Shown: piece after piece, positions 12,236 to 22,990 of the stretch | How positions within the stretch are numbered: the first letter of the stretch is position 1 | Layout: every line of letters starts with the position of its first letter | DNA from: Diogma glabrata | Taxonomy: Eukaryota > Arthropoda > Insecta > Diptera > Cylindrotomidae | Length of the DNA stretch: 64,000 bases | Direction: 5' to 3' | Assembly (NCBI GenBank): GCA_963693315.1 | Contig: OY856187.1 | Coordinates: forward strand, 49,405,161 to 49,469,160 | Translations under genes and position numbers: made by a program | Notes under the pieces: generated by a model | Seen by the model: only the letters and a program-made list of their open reading frames with translations | What the model was told of the DNA's origin: nothing | Databases searched by the model: none

Positions 12236-13513
12236 TTTAGGAGCATAGGCCGTCTACTAGACTGGACCATCTAATTCTGTTGGGGGCAATCGCGTTCAGT
12301 TCACCCCATGTCTTGCCAATTTGTTTTTCTTTAGCTAGCCCCGTTTTCTTCCATGTCATGGGTGGTCTTCCAACTCTCCTTTTACCTTGTGGATTCTACT
12401 CTAGGGACATCCTTGTTATATCTTCAGCTGATTTTCTCAGTGTATGTCTTATGCATCTCCATTTCCTTTGTTTTATCTCGATCTCGATGTCTTACTGCTT
12501 TGTCTGCCGTAGAAGTTCCTGGTTACTGATGCTCGGCCAGAAGCATTTGATCAGTCTTCTCAGGCATTTGTTCACAAACACCTGTAGTTGATTTATGATC
12601 TTTCTTGAGTGTTTCCACGTTTCACACCCATACAGCAGTACTGAGACACATGCATTGAACGTTCATATCTTTGTCTCTCTTGATAGGACGGATGCATTCC
12701 AGATCTTGTGAAGCATATTGAACGTATTTCTGGCTTTGTTAATACGCTGACTGATATCTTCTTCAGTCCCGCCTGTTTTGCTACAGTACAACCAAGGTAC
12801 ACAAATTTGTCAACTTCGTCCACTTGAGTATTGTTGATGGTAATTGGTGTTATGGTTTTGGTGTTCAATCACATAGCCTTTGTTTTTCTGATATTAATGT
12901 TGAGACCGACTTCATGTGCAAGGGTTGAGAGCTTCTGTATTTTCTGCTGCATGTCCGTATGTGTGTGTGTAAGTAGACAGATGTCATCTGCGTAGTCTAG
13001 ATCATTGAGTCGTCTTGTTGTGTTCCATTGGATTCCATTTGGACTTGCAGCATCGAGCTTTCTCATGATACTATCTAGTAAAATTAGGAATAGTTGCGGG
13101 GATAGTACACAGCCTTGTCTCACTCCTCGGTGGTTGTAGTGTTTATCACTTTGCTGTCCTTTGTATTGTATTCTGTTTCCAGCATCCCGATACATTTCTT
13201 TGCTTAGATCAACTATTTTATTCGGGACGCCTATTTCACAAAGTGTCTTCCATATCGCGCTTCTGTTGATTGGAGTCGAAACCCACGAAGAGGAGATACA
13301 GTGGTGAATTCCATTCGTTTGATTGCTCTATGATGATAGAGTGGATTGTGTTGATATGATCGGTACAGCTTCTTTCTGGTCTAAAGCCGGCTTGTTTATT
13401 TCTTAGTTTCATGTTAATTTATGGAGATATTCTTTCGAGAATGATCATCGTTAGTATTTATTTTGACTGTTGTGTTGAGCAGAGATATACCTCTCCAATT
13501 TTTGCATTCTCTT
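12236..13513 (-). pseudogene. RTE-like LINE, C-terminal half of reverse transcriptase
   Basis: Read on the minus strand, this is the downstream half of the element broken by the insertion at 13525-16617. It starts at GDLRECKNWRGISLL and continues with GVRQGCVLSPQLF and the catalytic YADD at DLDYADDICLL. Then come DKFVYLGCTV and a tail with NPQGKRRVGRP and RIRWSSLVDGLCS, a C-terminus typical of RTE-like endonuclease/reverse transcriptases in invertebrates. Several stops and frameshifts interrupt it. It joins, in sense and sequence order, with 16624-18760. Confidence 0.75.
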
Positions 13514-13524
13514 AGATCACCTTT

Positions 13525-16500
13525 TGTTGAAGTAGTCAATTGCAATTGCAATTTCAATTTGAGTTTGTTTGTTTTCGCATTACTGTGGTTTTCGTATGTA
13601 TGTTTTTCATTGATATTTCTCTATGAATTAAAATGGCAAAATTATCTATCAGCTATGCGAACATAAGAGGATTGAATATAAACCTTAATTCAGTCCATCT
13701 TTTTCTTGAAACTATGAAACCTGATATTTTGTTTTTAACGGAAACGATTATCAGTGCGCGTGCTGTGACCTTAGATAAAAACAGATACCTTTGTCCCAAT
13801 TATGAACTTGAATCCTCTTTCTACATTAAGCATGGAGTTTGTGCTTATATTAGGGATACTATACCATATGTGAGATTAAATAAATTTGAACTAAATGCAA
13901 AATTTCACAATATGGTGTCACTAAAAATTAGTTGCCCAAGTCAAACGCTGTTTGTCTTTGGACTTTACCGTTCACCTAATTCACCTGAGAACTCTAATTT
14001 ATTTCATGACTTATCTGAGAAGATAGATAGGTTGGTTGAGTATCCTAATGCAAAGTTTATAGTTCTTGGAGATTTTAATGTCCACAATAAAGAATGGCTT
14101 ACATACAGCTCTAAAACTGACGAGGTTGGTAGACAGGCTGAGTTGTTTGCTCTTTATCACAATTTTACTCAAATAATAAACCTGCCAACCAGAGTTCCTG
14201 ACATTCCTGGTCAAAGTAGTAATTTACTTGATTTATTTTTGACAAACGATCCATATCTGGTTCAATTTAAAATATCAGAACCATTGGGTGGTTCAGATCA
14301 TAATTTGATCTCCACACAACTAAATATACAAATTCCAAAACAATTTAAAGCGAATCCTCGCAATGTTTGGGATTACAAAGCTGCCGATTGGCAAGGACTT
14401 AAAAGTTTTTTTAGATGTTTTCCTTGGAAACGCTATTGCCTTACCGGTCAAGACCCAGACATAGCTGCATCAAATTTTTCTGAAACTGTAATTGATGGTA
14501 TGCACAAATTTATTCCTAATAAATTGATCATTCCGAAAACTGATCTATGGTTTTCTAGTAAATGCAAAAAAGCTATAAAAGTTAAAAAAAAGGCTTTTCG
14601 AAAGTATAATCAAAACAAAACCGATGAAAACCTAAGACAGTACCGTAAAGAGAGAAATTTATGTCGTAAGTTAATAGATGAAGAGAAACATCTATTTAAT
14701 AGGAAAAAAGCATCTAAATTCGCAGAACATCCGACTGGTTCACGCAATTTCTATAAAGCCGCAAAGGCTGTCCAAAGCAACTTTTGTAAATCTTCTCTAC
14801 CGCCTCTTGTTAATAGAGATGTCCCTATCATTGATCCAAAAGAGAAAGCTAATTTGCTTGGGCATTATTTCTCTTTAAATTCTACTTTAAAAGAACCTAA
14901 TTTCCAGCCTAAACCTTTTTCTAATGTTTCTTATAAAATGAGGCGGATAATTTTTCGGAAAAACATTGTTCGAAAAATGCTTTTGAAAATCAATACTAAC
15001 AAGGCAACAGGCCCTGATTTTATTCCTCCGATTATACTTAAAACATTTGCTAGGGAGCTAGCACCAATCCTCACTAAAATCTTCTATTTGTCATATAAGA
15101 AAGGAATTTTTCCTGAAATTTGGAAAATGGCTAGTGTACAGCCAGTTCCAAAAAAGGGCAGTAAGACTGATCCTACGAATTACACACCCATTTCAATTTT
15201 ATCGGTAGTTGCTAAAATTTTTGAGAAATATGTCAATTTTAATTTAATGAGCTTCTTAGAGTCTTCCAAATTAATTAATGAGAGACAATATGGATTTCGA
15301 AAAGGAAGAGCGACGGGAGATTTGCTGTCTTTTGTCACTCATATCTGGAACAAGTCGCTTGAAAACTTTGGAGAAACATTCGGTGTTGCTCTTGATATTT
15401 CCAAGGCATTTGACATAGTTTGGCATAACAACCTAATATGCAAATTGAGATCCTATGGTTTAGACGGGCAGCTTATATCTTGGACACAGAGCTTTATATC
15501 TGATCGAAAATTTCGGGTCAATGTTGACGGTGTATCATCGAATACTTTTTCAACTAATGCAGGAGTTCCTCAGGGTTCCGCTTTGTCACCAACTCTTTTT
15601 CTTATCTATATTAATGATTTGTTGGACTCAACGGTTCATCCTATACATAGTTTTGCTGATGATAGCACGCTTCATGCGTCTCATGAAGCACCTAAATTAT
15701 ATACACCCTTAGCGCTTAGTGAGTGTAGGTCAAAATTGATAGATTCCCTTAACACTGATCTTAAAACAATTATGGATTGGGGTATTGCTAACAGTGTTGA
15801 ATTCAATACAAGCAAAACACAGGTTTGTCATTTTTCTAGGATAACGACACCCAATCCTTTTCCACTAACGTTTGGCCCCAAAAATCTTTTAGAGAATGAG
15901 TCTGTCAGACTTCTAGGAGTTGAGATTGAAAATAATATGAAGTGGAATTCTCATATTTTTAATCTGGCTAAGAATGCTGTTCAAAAGTTAGGTTTTTTGG
16001 GGCGATGTCGTAAGTTTTTCGATAGCGAACAACTTCTTTTAGTTTATAAATCTTTTATACGTCCCTGCATGGAATACTGTTCTCACATATGGGGTGGAGC
16101 TTACTTGAGTAGTCTCAACTGCCTTGATTCTGTACAGTGTAGAGCTATTAAACTCATTGGTAACCCAAGTCTTACTAACGGTCTTGATTCCTTGCAGCAC
16201 AGAAGAAATGTTGCTGATTTGACTATATTTTATAAATATATTATGGATGAACGAGCTTCTGAAGAGATCAAATCGATTTTACCTAAATCAGCAAACCTTT
16301 CGCGTCACACCAGAGCAAACGTAGCAGCGCATCCCTTTACAGTTCAAATAATTAGGTGTAGAACTGTAGCTTTCCAGCGTGACTTTTTCAACAGAGTCTC
16401 TCATCTTTGGAATGCCTTACCTTCCTGGGTTTTCCCTGATGAATTTAATCCTCAAGGCTTAACGTTAACGTTCATAAATTTCTCAGAGAATCCTAATTTG

Positions 16501-16617
16501 CATTCCATTCTTATCCCTAGTTGGCATGGTATCTTCGGATATTCAGAGACGTTAATTAATAATTTATTATAATTAACACTAAACATGCCTAACTTTGAAT
16601 TAAAAAAAAAAAAAAAA
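13525..16617 (+). mobile_element. CR1/Jockey-type LINE with intact ORF2
   Basis: The insert begins about 108 bp before the ORF2 start and ends in a 17-nt poly(A) run after a 29-bp 3' UTR. Direct ACCTTT at 13519-13524 and 16618-16623 is the likely target duplication. ORF1 is missing, so the copy is probably 5'-truncated. The intact frame and clean poly(A) suggest a young copy. Confidence 0.75.
13633..16572 (+). CDS. LINE endonuclease/reverse transcriptase, 979 aa
   Basis: This uninterrupted frame encodes the ORF2 protein of a non-LTR retrotransposon, which nicks target DNA and reverse-transcribes the element RNA onto it. The N-terminal 225 residues are an APE-type endonuclease: ANIRGL near the start, FLTET, YRSP, GDFN at 146-149 and GGSDHN with D222/H223. 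The reverse transcriptase follows: NKATGPD, ALDISKAFD (586-594), GVPQGSALSPTLF and the catalytic FADD at 674-677. The C-terminal part has LVYKSFIRPCMEYCSHIWGG. No RNase H was seen. All expected catalytic residues are present. ATG 13633 is chosen because the endonuclease begins within the next few residues. The placement in the CR1/Jockey group is from motif style and is uncertain; a poly(A) tail is less usual for CR1. Confidence 0.85.
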   Translation: MAKLSISYANIRGLNINLNSVHLFLETMKPDILFLTETIISARAVTLDKNRYLCPNYELESSFYIKHGVCAYIRDTIPYVRLNKFELNAKFHNMVSLKISCPSQTLFVFGLYRSPNSPENSNLFHDLSEKIDRLVEYPNAKFIVLGDFNVHNKEWLTYSSKTDEVGRQAELFALYHNFTQIINLPTRVPDIPGQSSNLLDLFLTNDPYLVQFKISEPLGGSDHNLISTQLNIQIPKQFKANPRNVWDYKAADWQGLKSFFRCFPWKRYCLTGQDPDIAASNFSETVIDGMHKFIPNKLIIPKTDLWFSSKCKKAIKVKKKAFRKYNQNKTDENLRQYRKERNLCRKLIDEEKHLFNRKKASKFAEHPTGSRNFYKAAKAVQSNFCKSSLPPLVNRDVPIIDPKEKANLLGHYFSLNSTLKEPNFQPKPFSNVSYKMRRIIFRKNIVRKMLLKINTNKATGPDFIPPIILKTFARELAPILTKIFYLSYKKGIFPEIWKMASVQPVPKKGSKTDPTNYTPISILSVVAKIFEKYVNFNLMSFLESSKLINERQYGFRKGRATGDLLSFVTHIWNKSLENFGETFGVALDISKAFDIVWHNNLICKLRSYGLDGQLISWTQSFISDRKFRVNVDGVSSNTFSTNAGVPQGSALSPTLFLIYINDLLDSTVHPIHSFADDSTLHASHEAPKLYTPLALSECRSKLIDSLNTDLKTIMDWGIANSVEFNTSKTQVCHFSRITTPNPFPLTFGPKNLLENESVRLLGVEIENNMKWNSHIFNLAKNAVQKLGFLGRCRKFFDSEQLLLVYKSFIRPCMEYCSHIWGGAYLSSLNCLDSVQCRAIKLIGNPSLTNGLDSLQHRRNVADLTIFYKYIMDERASEEIKSILPKSANLSRHTRANVAAHPFTVQIIRCRTVAFQRDFFNRVSHLWNALPSWVFPDEFNPQGLTLTFINFSENPNLHSILIPSWHGIFGYSETLINNLL

Positions 16618-17586
16618 ACCTTTCTTTGGGATTGTTATGGTTAAACCTTCTTTCCATTTGGGTGGTATTTTACCTTCGTTCCATACATAAGCTAATAGTG
16701 GTGTTAGAGCTTCTGCTGTTGTGTTTACATCTGCTTTGAGTAATTCTGCTGATATATTATCGGAACCAACAGATTGGTTATTCTTGAGTGTCTGTATGGC
16801 ATCTCTTACTTCCCGTTCTGTTGGTGGATGGGTGCTGATAGTTTCGTTATAGTTGTCATCCGGAGACTGCAAATTATCTTCATGTTGCTGGCAGTTGTCT
16901 TCGAAGTATTCTTTCCATCTATTTAGATGTTGTTCATGTGTTGTGAGGGTTTGACCAGATTCATCCTTTATTGGTGGAGTGTTTGTATATTTGTTGGTAA
17001 CCTTTCTCACGCATTTATGTAGTGTGCGCATATATCTATTAGTTGCTGCTGTTTCTGCAGTCTTGAGAACGCTTTCTGTATATCTTCTGCGATCATTCCT
17101 CGCCATATTTTTAACTTGTTTTGCTGTACTTTCATATTTGCTGCGGATCTCGGTTGTGTTCTGGTGACACAATTGCAACTTGAGCTGTCGGCGCTCTTCG
17201 ATTTTCTTCTAGGTATCATCACTAATCCATCGTTTCCGTGATTTGTCCTGATATCCAAGCACATCTGTAGCAGTTTTGACGTAAGCTTCTTTAACTTGTT
17301 CCCATTTTTCATCAATGCAGGTTGTTTCGTTGTTTGGTAGATTGAGCTGGAGCGATTCTTTGAAGATATTATTTGTATTTTTGTCGCTCAATCTGTTGAT
17401 CTTAAATTTCCTCAGACATGACTTGTTGTGTTTTACAGCGGCTGGTTTAATTTTGAATATTGCAATTACTATAGTTGATGGTCGCTGTGTATATCTGCTC
17501 CTCGCTTTGCTCTGACGTCTTGTAGTGAGGATAGAAACTTCTAATTCACCAGTACGTGATCAATCTGATTCTTGGTTCTTCCATTT

Positions 17587-17677
17587 AATATTTTAATTAA
17601 ATTTTACTACCACCATTCTTAATTAAATATTAATTTAATTAAGGTATTACGGGTTTGTTCAAAATAAATTATTATAA
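17587..17677. mobile_element. 91-bp insertion with 11-bp target duplication
   Basis: TTCTTCCATTT occurs on both sides (17576-17586 and 17678-17688), and the RTE endonuclease frame resumes after it. The insert is AT-rich with TTAATTAAAT words. Its origin is unknown. Confidence 0.55.
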
Positions 17678-17850
17678 TTCTTCCATTTGTTAAGTGTATT
17701 TGTGTATGTTCTTGTGTAGGACCTTGCTGCCTCCTATGAATAGTTGATTTGTAACACAACAATCGATTAGCCTGTTTTCATTGTTGTTACGTGTTGATTC
17801 TAGGCCCATGACTGATTCCATTCCGGTGTTGTTGGTTTCAATTCAGACAT

Positions 17851-18232
17851 TTTTTTTTTTTTTTTTAAATAAAATGTGATGTGTAGTAGGCATTACAATA
17901 TGTGTCACAACAACACATAAAAACCTTTTAAGACCAAGGTCCCACAACAACATGCGTTCTAAGGATGTTAATGGACGCAAATCTGTTTTTTTTTGTTTTT
18001 TTTAATTTTTTTTTGTTCAATAATGGATAACTAAACCATAAATCCTATCACATATAAAATATGACATAGGCCAATATTTCGTAATAGGATAGAGAAAATA
18101 AAAATAAAATAAGAGATAAAAAGCAAATTTGTTTTAAAAATTTGCAGGAACAAAACTAAAATTGGTTTGCCAATAGTCCAGCTAATGGCATAATCCTTGA
18201 TTATGGGACGCAGTATATTTTTCAATTGAAAG
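17851..18232 (-). mobile_element. Poly(A)-tailed retroposon (SINE-like or truncated LINE)
   Basis: On the minus strand this 382-bp insert ends in a run of 17 or more A. AGACATT flanks it at 17845-17851 and 18233-18239. It splits the RTE endonuclease at GDFNV. Its last ~120 bp recur at about 44060-44175 on the plus strand (ATTTGCGTC, GCATGTTGTTGTGGGACCTT, GTTGTGACACA), also followed by an A run. An internal A-rich tract divides it in two. No A/B-box pair was recognised, so a 3' piece of an unknown LINE is as likely as a SINE. Confidence 0.6.
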
Positions 18233-18788
18233 AGACATTGAAATCACCTTGTATTATTTTGATGTCGTTTCGGTGTGCACTAGCCAGTGTTGCTTGGATC
18301 TGTTTTAAGAATTCATCTTTTGTCGCATCATCAGTTTCTTCGGTAGGTGCATAGCAACGATCATACATTGTTTTTCTAATTTTCGATTGGAATCTTGCTG
18401 TTATTATTCTGCTACTGATTGGTTTCCATTCGAGAAGTGCTTTCTTTGCGTTAGGTGTTGTTAATATTGCTACGCCTTGTTCATATGTGTTGGATTTACC
18501 AGAGAACACCATGTGGTGGTTTCCGTTACTTGTTGTTAGCGCTCCGCTGTTTTTTCATCTTACTTCACTAGTCCTTGTATACTTCCGAGTCCTAGTATAT
18601 CATTGTTATATTCTTCCATTACATTCTCAATTGTGATAACCTCGATGTTTCTATCAGAGTTCTGACATTCCAGTTTCCAACTCGTGTCCGGGTACGGTAG
18701 CCAAGTGTCGATATTTGATTGTTCCGGTTTTGGTTTGTTTTGTTTTTCTTTCAATGTGATTCAATCGTATTTCCATATTTTTTCTGAT

Positions 18789-18895
18789 GAAATTCCCAAG
18801 CGGTCACCCGTTTAAGTTAAGACCTTCCCAGTATTGCTTAACTTCCTTTTAAGTGATGTTGTCGTCTTAGCCACTTCTCCATCTCGCCCACAATC
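18789..18895 (-). pseudogene. 5S rRNA-like segment at LINE 5' end
   Basis: The minus strand reads GAAGTTAAGCAATACTGGG, then GGTCTTAACTT, then GGGTGACCGCTTGGGAAT. These match in order and spacing the A-box, middle and C-box of insect 5S rRNA. The 5' third of 5S is not recognisable, and the 3' end stops just after GGGAAT. It lies directly upstream, in the same sense, of the RTE-like LINE. It could be an internal pol III-type promoter acquired by the element (as in 5S-derived SINEs) or a 5S pseudogene hit by the LINE. Confidence 0.6.
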
Positions 18896-20134
18896 AAACA
18901 ATTTTACATTACTTTAATTATAAATCTATCAAAATAACAAAAAAACAAATTTTGTAGTTCACGTTCATAAAATAAATCTTACAATTCTTTGTTATTTTAA
19001 CGCGAATAAATTGAATTTTTTTAAAGAAAAAGTCTTGAATTCTGGCTAGGATTTTGTTCAGCCAACCCTTATCTCAACCGTAGTAGCAAGAGCTCTATAG
19101 TAACAAGAGCTCTATAGTAACAAGAGCCTTACGAATACATAATTAAAGAGCATTCTTTTGAGGAGATCAAATCAATCTTATACTTAAATTTAAATACAAA
19201 TTTAACAATTTGACATCCGCTTTTGGCTACCGTAATTAAATATACAGCAACTGAAACCATCTACTTCTTCTTACAAAACCGATAACAAACAACATTTGTT
19301 GAAAACAAAGAATGACTACAAAGCTTTTTAGAACGAAATGCAATTCATAATGTTAAAATTAGATACGAAGTTACATCGGGACCATGGCAAAGGAAATTGC
19401 AAATGGTAACTTTGCAAATGGTAATTGCAGATGGTAACTATTGTATAAAGCTGATCAAATTCTCTAAAATCTGAAAGAAGTAGGCAGAAAAAAGAGAAAG
19501 TCAGCTACTTAATAATTCAGCTAGCCAACCAACCAACACCCAATCATTTTCTTCAGGCAAAAATCAAATCTAACCGTCTGTGTGTCTTGTTTCTATTCGT
19601 ATGTAATTCAATGTGAAGGTTGTTTGTGATTTTGGTAAACGTTTTTCAAATAAAATTATCTTATTAATAGTTGAATGGTTTTCTATTGATTTGATTTAAT
19701 AAATTGAAAACTATACATCTTGAAAATATGATTTATGATATTGATTTGATGAGAAAATAATTAAATTTCTCTGTAATAGGAAACAAAATACTTGTCTTTT
19801 GTAATTAAATGTGGATATATTTCAATGTAATAGTATATTTCATTAGGAGTCTGGAAATAAGAATTTTTCCGTGCGCGTGTGACAAATGCTCGGGAAGTCA
19901 TGCAAGCACAGAAAATCCATTTCGGACGTGTAATGAACGATACTTTTTATTATACTTATCTGAAAACAACGCAAAAAAGGATAAGAAAAGAAGTAAATCT
20001 AGAACATTTTATTTTCAAAGTAATCATAATCATTGTAATAGTATCAAACATGATTAACATTTCCATAGCAACGATATATTTATTATCGGCATTGTTTTAT
20101 TTTCTGTCAGTTTAATTCATGTTAGTTTTAAAAA
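18896..20134. other. Intergenic, nothing recognised
   Basis: There are short frames only. A small tandem of GCTCTATAGTAACAAGA occurs at 19080-19125. The stretch 19800-20134 directly precedes the recombinase relic and may be its 5' flank. Confidence 0.4.
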
Positions 20135-21230
20135 ATGTACTCGGAAGAAAATCCAGGTATTCCTATGAACACATTAGAGCTAGCGGCACAAGCCAGTGCT
20201 GATTTGTTACCAGCAAAATCCAGGTCGAGATATGAACACGAGTATCAACTTTTTATGGAATGGCGAGATCTCAAAAAAAATAAAACTGTAAGTGATGATA
20301 TTCTTCTAGTTTATTTTGTCGAAAAAGTCAAGAATATGAAATCTTCCACGTTATGGAGTCGGTTCTCAATGCTAAAAAGTTGTTTAGCTATAAAAGAAAA
20401 TACTGGCAACACAAAATATTCAAAAACTATTGCTTTTTTGAAGCGTCAGGCTGTGGGTTATATACCAAAAAAGTCCAGCGTACTAACGGCAAAACATGTA
20501 ACCACATTTTTATGCGAAGCTTCAGATGAACAATATCTACTGGCAAAAGTGATTTTAGTGTTTGGGATTTTTGGCGCATGTCGTAGAGATGATTTAATAC
20601 GTTTGAGTTTAGACGATGTGGAAGATAATGGGCGCTTTATTGTTGTGTTTTTGCGAGATGGAAAAAATCATATGTCAAGAGGTTTTACCATCACCAATAA
20701 GGGATGTACATTCGAGCCCTGTGCATTTTACCGTAAATATGCAGATCTACGGCCTAAAAATATGACAGCAGAAGATTATTTGTTGCATACCAAAATCGTA
20801 GGGGTTACGCCCAACATGTTGGGTGCCATACCATCAGCGCTGTCCCGAAACTTGTTGCAAAATACCTGAAACTGAAAACCCCGAAGAATATACCGGACAT
20901 GGGCTAAGGCGTTCTTCGGCAACCATGTTGGTGGAAAGCGGCGCTGATTTGCTCACTCTGAAAAGACACGGAGGATGGCGTTCTTCCAACGTAGCAGAAG
21001 GATACATAGAAGAATCCATACAAAGAAAAATAGAACTATCACAAAAACTGTTTAACCCTTCTCACTTGCAAAATACAAGCTCTGCGAGATTTCATCAGGA
21101 AAATCAAAACATCTGCGAACCATCTGCTTCAACATCTTTAGTTCTAAAGAATGAAATACCGAAGGGACTAAACTTCTACAATAATACAAATTGTACAATA
21201 AATGTTACTATTAATACCAACGGTCCCTAA
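20135..21230 (+). pseudogene. Crypton-type tyrosine recombinase, frameshifted
   Basis: The first 244 codons (20135-20869) include a SAM-like core-binding half (YEHEYQLFMEWRD) and the start of the catalytic domain, with the first arginine in FGACRRDDLIRL (R150). The frame then shifts twice between about 20836 and 20880; the middle piece reads VPKLVAKYLKL. It resumes to 21230 with NPEEYTGHGLRRSSAT (H-x-x-R), HGGWRSS and the tyrosine in VAEGYIEE. These are the catalytic R, H-R, W/H and Y of tyrosine recombinases. The layout and the C-terminal NNTNCTINVTIN tail resemble insect Crypton elements, which use this enzyme to excise and integrate. All catalytic motifs survive, so it broke recently or the shifts are sequencing errors. 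Confidence 0.75.
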
Positions 21231-22379
21231 ATATACTAATTATGTTGTTGTTGCTTTCAGAAAAGGGTTATAAATAAATAATTGTCTTTTCTTATAATTA
21301 ATTTCAATTGTATTTTTTTATTTAGCGCACGGAAAAAAAATCGGAGATCGGGAAGGCAAAAAGGTCAAACATAAATAAGGTAAAATGGAGGTGAATGGCT
21401 AAGATTTTATTATTTTCCAAATTTTGGGCGCAGATTGCTTTAGTCAGCTAATTTTATTCAAGCTTAAACGATCCTTCACGTTTGTTAGAAATATTCAAAA
21501 GGACATAAAATTTTTAATTTGTTAGAAATATTCAAAAGAACATAAAAATATTTAAAAGGACATAAAATTTTTTCGGATTAAAGCTGACGGATGCTTGCTA
21601 ACCAATCTTCCAAAAGAAGAAGAACAAATATTTGGATTTTTATTTATTTAAACAGTTTATCAATACTACATTATGCATAATCTAATAACCATTTCTTCAA
21701 ATGATATTTGATTTCCAATCTCATATCGAAAAATGATTTATTGAATAAATATTTTTATTGTCTCACAATAATACAACAACGAAGATTATGAGAAAATAAA
21801 TCAGAGATAGAAAACGTGATCAAAATTACTTCTATACATAATTGAAAAAACAAACTGAAATTAAAAATTATTTTTTATTATTTTCAGTGAACAGCTAGCA
21901 CCTAAGGACAACAATGTATGGCAAAAACGATGAAGCAGTAAAAATGTGGAAATAACATTTTATGTTCCACAAGATACAACAACAAGAACAGAACAGCAGG
22001 AAGCAAATCAGATGAGATGAACGACGAAATAAAAGAAAGCTTACAATACATGTTTGTTAGGGTTCCGTTTTGTAATGGAATGCGGTAATTGTAGGCTACA
22101 GTAGGGATAAACACCTGAAAAAATCATTTTAACCGGAAGTATCAAACCGGAAGTTGGTACGCAGAAATATTGCAAACAATACTAAAACCTTATATAACAA
22201 GTTTCCATAAGATCATAAGCCAGGATTAGAAGTTATTGAAGATTTAAACATAAATCCAGAGGTGTTCGAGAGACCCCCCCCCCGCCATTTTGTCCAAATT
22301 TAAATTGAATCCAGATCTTCCATTTTCAAGTGAACTTGGATCATTTGCCAAAGTTTCATCAAGATCCTATGCAGCAATA
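21231..22379. other. Intergenic, nothing firmly recognised
   Basis: Small direct repeats of TTTGTTAGAAATATTCAAAAG occur at 21480-21560. A 9-nt C run lies at 22275-22283. No gene was seen. Confidence 0.4.
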
Positions 22380-22990
22380 AGGTGAGAGTTTTAATGCGAA
22401 TTTGTCGTCTGAGCCACTACTGGATAGGCACAAAGTAGATGGAATCCTGTTTCGGATCCTCTTCCTCCTCATCCTTACAGCTGGTGCAAAAGTTATTGAC
22501 GGGAAAAACAAGTCTTTTTGCGTGCTCTCCAAGGAGCCAGTGACTAGTGTTGGCTCCTACCACTGAACCAATATCCCGCCAACGCACGTATATCAGTTCT
22601 TTGAAGCGCTGCAGGTCTAGTCTGGGCCAGATTTGTCAGCTTATCTTGCAGGTGATGGTGTTTGACTATAGATTGCCCCCTGATGCCACTGTGACCCAGC
22701 ACCCATATAATATGGATAGCAAACTACTTGGTCATCTCATTCAGAGATGAGCGGCAGCTTAGTATCACTTTTGACGTCGTTGCTACTGCATCTAACGATT
22801 TCAATGCAGCTCGGCTATTCACAAAGAGGTGAATATCTGTAGTTGATATTATATTATGCTTCGACCATGCCAGGGCGTCATTTATCATGTCCATTTCGGC
22901 TTGATGTACACTGATGTGATCTGGAAGACGAAAATACAGGTTTATATTTAACTGATCTGACTCCTTCCTTCACCGCTAGCATTTCATGCC
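22380..22990 (-). pseudogene. I/R1-type LINE RNase H relic
   Basis: The minus strand reads DHISVHQAEMDMIND, then HLFVNSRAALKSLD, SCRSSLNEM, a stop, then IIWVLGHSGIRGQSI. It ends in a cysteine-rich piece with NNFCTSCKDEEEED. This is the RNase H domain order of I- and R1-type non-LTR elements, which degrades the RNA strand during integration. The usual D of TDSRAAL is N here, and at least one stop interrupts the frame. Only this domain and the following zinc-ribbon-like tail are left. Confidence 0.7.

Larger units (their letters stand above)
16624..18760 (-). pseudogene. RTE-like LINE, endonuclease and N-terminal RT half
   Basis: On the minus strand the order is GNWNVRTL and MEEYNNDILGL (about 18700-18590), then YAPTEETDDATKDEF and IIQGDFNVS (18360-18240). 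The 382-bp insert at 17851-18232 follows, then NNTGMESVMG and NENRLIDCCVTNQLF (17820-17720). Next come the 91-bp insert and KNQIDHVL. The stretch 17515-16624 follows with RKVTNKYTNTPPIKDE, TEREVRDAIQTLKNNQSVGS and KEGLTITIPKKG, where the plus-strand LINE cuts in. This is an APE endonuclease followed by the start of a reverse transcriptase of the RTE-like (CFDP2-like) type. Frameshifts and stops show it is dead. Confidence 0.75.
12236..18895 (-). mobile_element. RTE-like LINE with three nested insertions
   Basis: The element runs from a 5S-like head near 18790-18895 through an endonuclease (18760-17500) and reverse transcriptase to its 3' end near 12236. Later insertions split it: a plus-strand LINE (13525-16617), a 91-bp insert (17587-17677) and a 382-bp poly(A)-tailed insert (17851-18232). 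Each insertion is flanked by a short direct repeat, and the reading order of the RTE protein resumes on the far side. Each insertion is therefore younger than the host element. Confidence 0.75.

Noticed and set aside
12280..12591. Plus-strand 103-codon frame
   Set aside because: It is the complement of the RTE-like LINE C-terminus on the minus strand.
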